In this document: in pieces, positions 48,601-50,199 of the stretch
Layout: each line of letters starts with the position of its first letter
Numbering within the stretch: position 1 is the first letter of the stretch
NCBI GenBank assembly: GCA_015852425.1
Contig: JAAAIG010000200.1
Location: 1-50,199 of the forward strand
Length of the DNA stretch: 50,199 nucleotides
Origin: Gryganskiella cystojenkinii
Lineage: Eukaryota; Mortierellomycota; Mortierellomycetes; Mortierellales; Mortierellaceae
Direction of reading: 5' to 3'
The notes under the pieces: model-generated
Told to the model about the DNA's origin: nothing
Seen by the model: only the letters and a program-made list of their open reading frames with translations
Database searches by the model: none
Translations under genes and position numbers: made by a program

Positions 48601-49822
48601 AAAAAACAGGCAACGACGATGACACAACAACAGCAACAAAAATGCGACAAGGCGCAGACCATGGCGAAAAAAAAGTAAAAAATAGCTTCGGTTAGGCGAC
48701 CATACGCAAAAGTGTGAATTTGTTACAAACCCTCAGGAAAAAACCTCATCCCGGGGCTGTAACATTGCTTGTTCGCCAAGCAAAGAGTTTTGCAACGGTG
48801 GCACCAAAGGAGCAGTTTTGCTCTTCCCCTTTCTCCCCTTCTCTCCCCCTGGTGGTACTGCCTCTTCGCTCTGTCAACCCCACAGTCCTTTCTTAAGCCG
48901 ATTTTTCATTCCTCTCATCGTTCGGTCTTGTGGGACAAATGTCGTAGTTTTTTATGACACGTTACGAGATGATTGCTGAGTTTTTTGGCTCACGTTTTTA
49001 TGTTGCTTCTTAGGCCATTCTTCCTCTCCCTCTCTTTCTGACTTCGCAACAAAGGGAAAAACAAATGGGCGAAGGCGAAAAAAAGAAGTGAGGTCAGGGG
49101 AGAGGCGATGCGTCGGAACAAGGAAACTGGATGACGGAAGAGGAACAACAAAAAACAAGGGGTCAAATAAACACATTTGATCACGTCGTCCATTTGTCCG
49201 ATTGCAAGAAAAAAAGGCACCAAAAAACACAAGGCACGCATGTTGACAGGGTTTTTCTTGTACGTCCCTGCTCTCCCCTTCTTCCCCTTGTTCGTTCCTC
49301 GGATACGGTTTTTTCTGCGAGGTGCAGAAAAACAACAGCTGAGAATAGTGATCCTGAAGAATCCTAGAAAAACTTACCCTTTAAAAACCTCTCCGAAGGA
49401 TCCCTTTCCTAACCAGCCAAGAAATCAAAAACAAAAAACAATAGAAAAAACACACAGGGACACAGATCGAAAGGGACGCATAAATAAAGAGTTAGTTTGT
49501 GGGGTTGGACAAGAAAAACAACAAAGAGGGGATCCACGTCTCTAAACACAGGAAGGGAAAGGGAAAGAGCCCAATGATGGACAATTGCGGTGCTTCAACG
49601 CGTGTGGGGTCACAGAGAAAAAGGGTATGTCGTACCAATGCGCTCGAGCTTGACGTAGTATTCTTCGGGGTCGAGTTGACTGGAGACGCTCTAGATGGGA
49701 AACAAAGAGGAGAGGAGGGTGGAAAAACAGAGGATGTGGGTTTGATTTGCGAGCCAAAATAACGAAGCCAGATATGGTTGCATTGCTTGTACGAGTCGAC
49801 CGGTGCTGAGGCGTGTTACCAT
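45621..49822 (-). CDS. STE20-family protein kinase, GCK-III type (MST3/STK24-like)
   Basis: Fifteen exons encode 525 residues: 49822-49820, 49690-49636, 49408-49378, 48539-48411, 48200-48122, 47968-47869, 47697-47689, 47537-47473, 47345-47301, 47193-46960, 46854-46706, 46603-46261, 46158-45961, 45863-45766, 45660-45621. Kinase landmarks are the glycine loop [12 protein letters not shown] (19-30), VAIK with Lys42, and [17 protein letters not shown], a GCK-III hallmark. HRDIKAANVLL has Asp133, DFG starts at Asp151, and NTFVGTPFWMAPE has the activation Thr167. [14 protein letters not shown] stretch follows the domain. The tail is disordered, with Ser and a His/Asn/Gly-rich repeat region. GCK-III kinases act in polarity, septation and Hippo/NDR-type signalling, often with Mo25. 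The Asp of HRD comes partly from a 9-nt microexon. The first exon as modelled contributes only ATG, which is the least certain part. Intron 3 is 838 bp. Confidence 0.9.
47689..47697 (-). other. Nine-nucleotide microexon of the GCK-III kinase
   Basis: The flanking exons end CATCGAG and begin CCGCCAACG. Joined directly they stay in frame but give HRAANVLL, missing three residues of the catalytic loop. Between them the reverse strand reads CAG|ACATTAAAG|GTAAAA. Inserting these 9 nt gives HRDIKAANVLL, the invariant sequence. Acceptor and donor are both canonical. The introns on either side are 171 bp (47698-47868) and 151 bp (47538-47688). The assignment rests on exact phase and on universal conservation of the HRD-x-K motif. 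Confidence 0.9.
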
Positions 49823-50199
49823 AGTTGAATGAGTTGATTTGGATGTGTTGAATGAATAAGGTCTGCAACGTGTGTGTGTTTGTTTGAGTAATGAGAAAAA
49901 CGAGGATGAATGAGTGAATGTGTTTTGATGATGAAATGAGAGAAAGAGAGGAAAGAAAGAAATACAAGCACGAGAACAAAGAAATTCATGTGGGAGGTGG
50001 GGCATATTGACAACAGCAACCAACAATAAGGGGCAACATATAGATCTCTTCAAAGCGCCAGAGTCTCGATTTGGCCGTCTTAGCTCTTCTCCTCTGACCC
50101 GAGACTGGGAGTGGACTACTACCGCCCACCCCCTTGCCCACTTTGTACAAGTGTATTCGTTGGTAGCGACATAACATCTCAAACGTTCTGTTTCCCAAC
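49823..50199. promoter_or_regulatory. Promoter and leader of the GCK-III kinase gene
   Basis: The right edge of the window lies upstream of the kinase start. On the reverse strand it is rich in pyrimidines and CA-type repeats (CACACACG around 49870), with several open but unconserved frames. I see no other gene; the sequence may also contain further non-coding leader exons. Confidence 0.35.

Overview
This is a fragment of a fungal nuclear genome. The evidence is dense short GT-AG introns (many with CTAAC-like branch points), a chitin synthase, the Golgi protein TVP18, fused fungal-type thiamine genes (THI6 and THI20 architectures) and a large DUF3712/LEA-2 protein. The intron-rich genes, His/Asn/Ser-rich tails and pyrimidine-rich UTRs suggest an early-diverging lineage such as Mortierellomycota (Mortierella and relatives). 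That placement is my inference; no search was run. Exon structures were built by hand from splice sites, reading phase and family conservation, and every spliced model listed closes in frame.

Layout. The 5' end of an EF-1alpha gene (minus, with a 5'UTR intron) leads into a RhoGAP gene (plus), the Golgi membrane gene TVP18 (minus), an SR-protein kinase (plus), a carnosine-N-methyltransferase-like gene with a striking His-rich N-terminus (plus) and an SHB17-like histidine phosphatase (minus). Next come a Ser-rich orphan (plus), a small secreted probable GPI protein (plus) and ribosomal protein uL13/RPL16 (plus, with a six-codon first exon). A gene-poor stretch of about 6.5 kb follows. It holds at most one doubtful small gene. 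Beyond it lie a 1646-residue Tag1-like membrane protein made of two ~730-residue duplicated units (plus), a seven-exon chitin synthase (minus) and a PHO89-type phosphate symporter (minus). Then comes the divergent thiamine pair THI6 (minus) and THI20 (plus), and finally a 15-exon STE20/GCK-III kinase (minus).

The clearest functional unit is the thiamine pair. THI20 (HMP-P kinase plus TenA-type thiaminase II) makes HMP-PP and salvages pyrimidine. THI6 (thiamine-phosphate synthase plus hydroxyethylthiazole kinase) phosphorylates the thiazole and joins the two halves. The genes share a 634-bp divergent promoter containing a perfect inverted repeat. The unusually long first intron of THI6 carries a cluster of motifs reminiscent of the TPP aptamer (CTGAGA just after a small hairpin, a CTGGATAA/CCAG hairpin) enclosed by a 9-bp long-range stem, but in an order unlike the standard riboswitch. 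This is the most interesting testable hypothesis in the window.

Other points are a 9-nt microexon supplying the catalytic Asp and Lys region (HRD-I-K) of the GCK-III kinase, a 23-nt exon in TVP18, a stop-free intron of length divisible by three in the SR kinase, and an eight-base assembly gap at 17099-17106.
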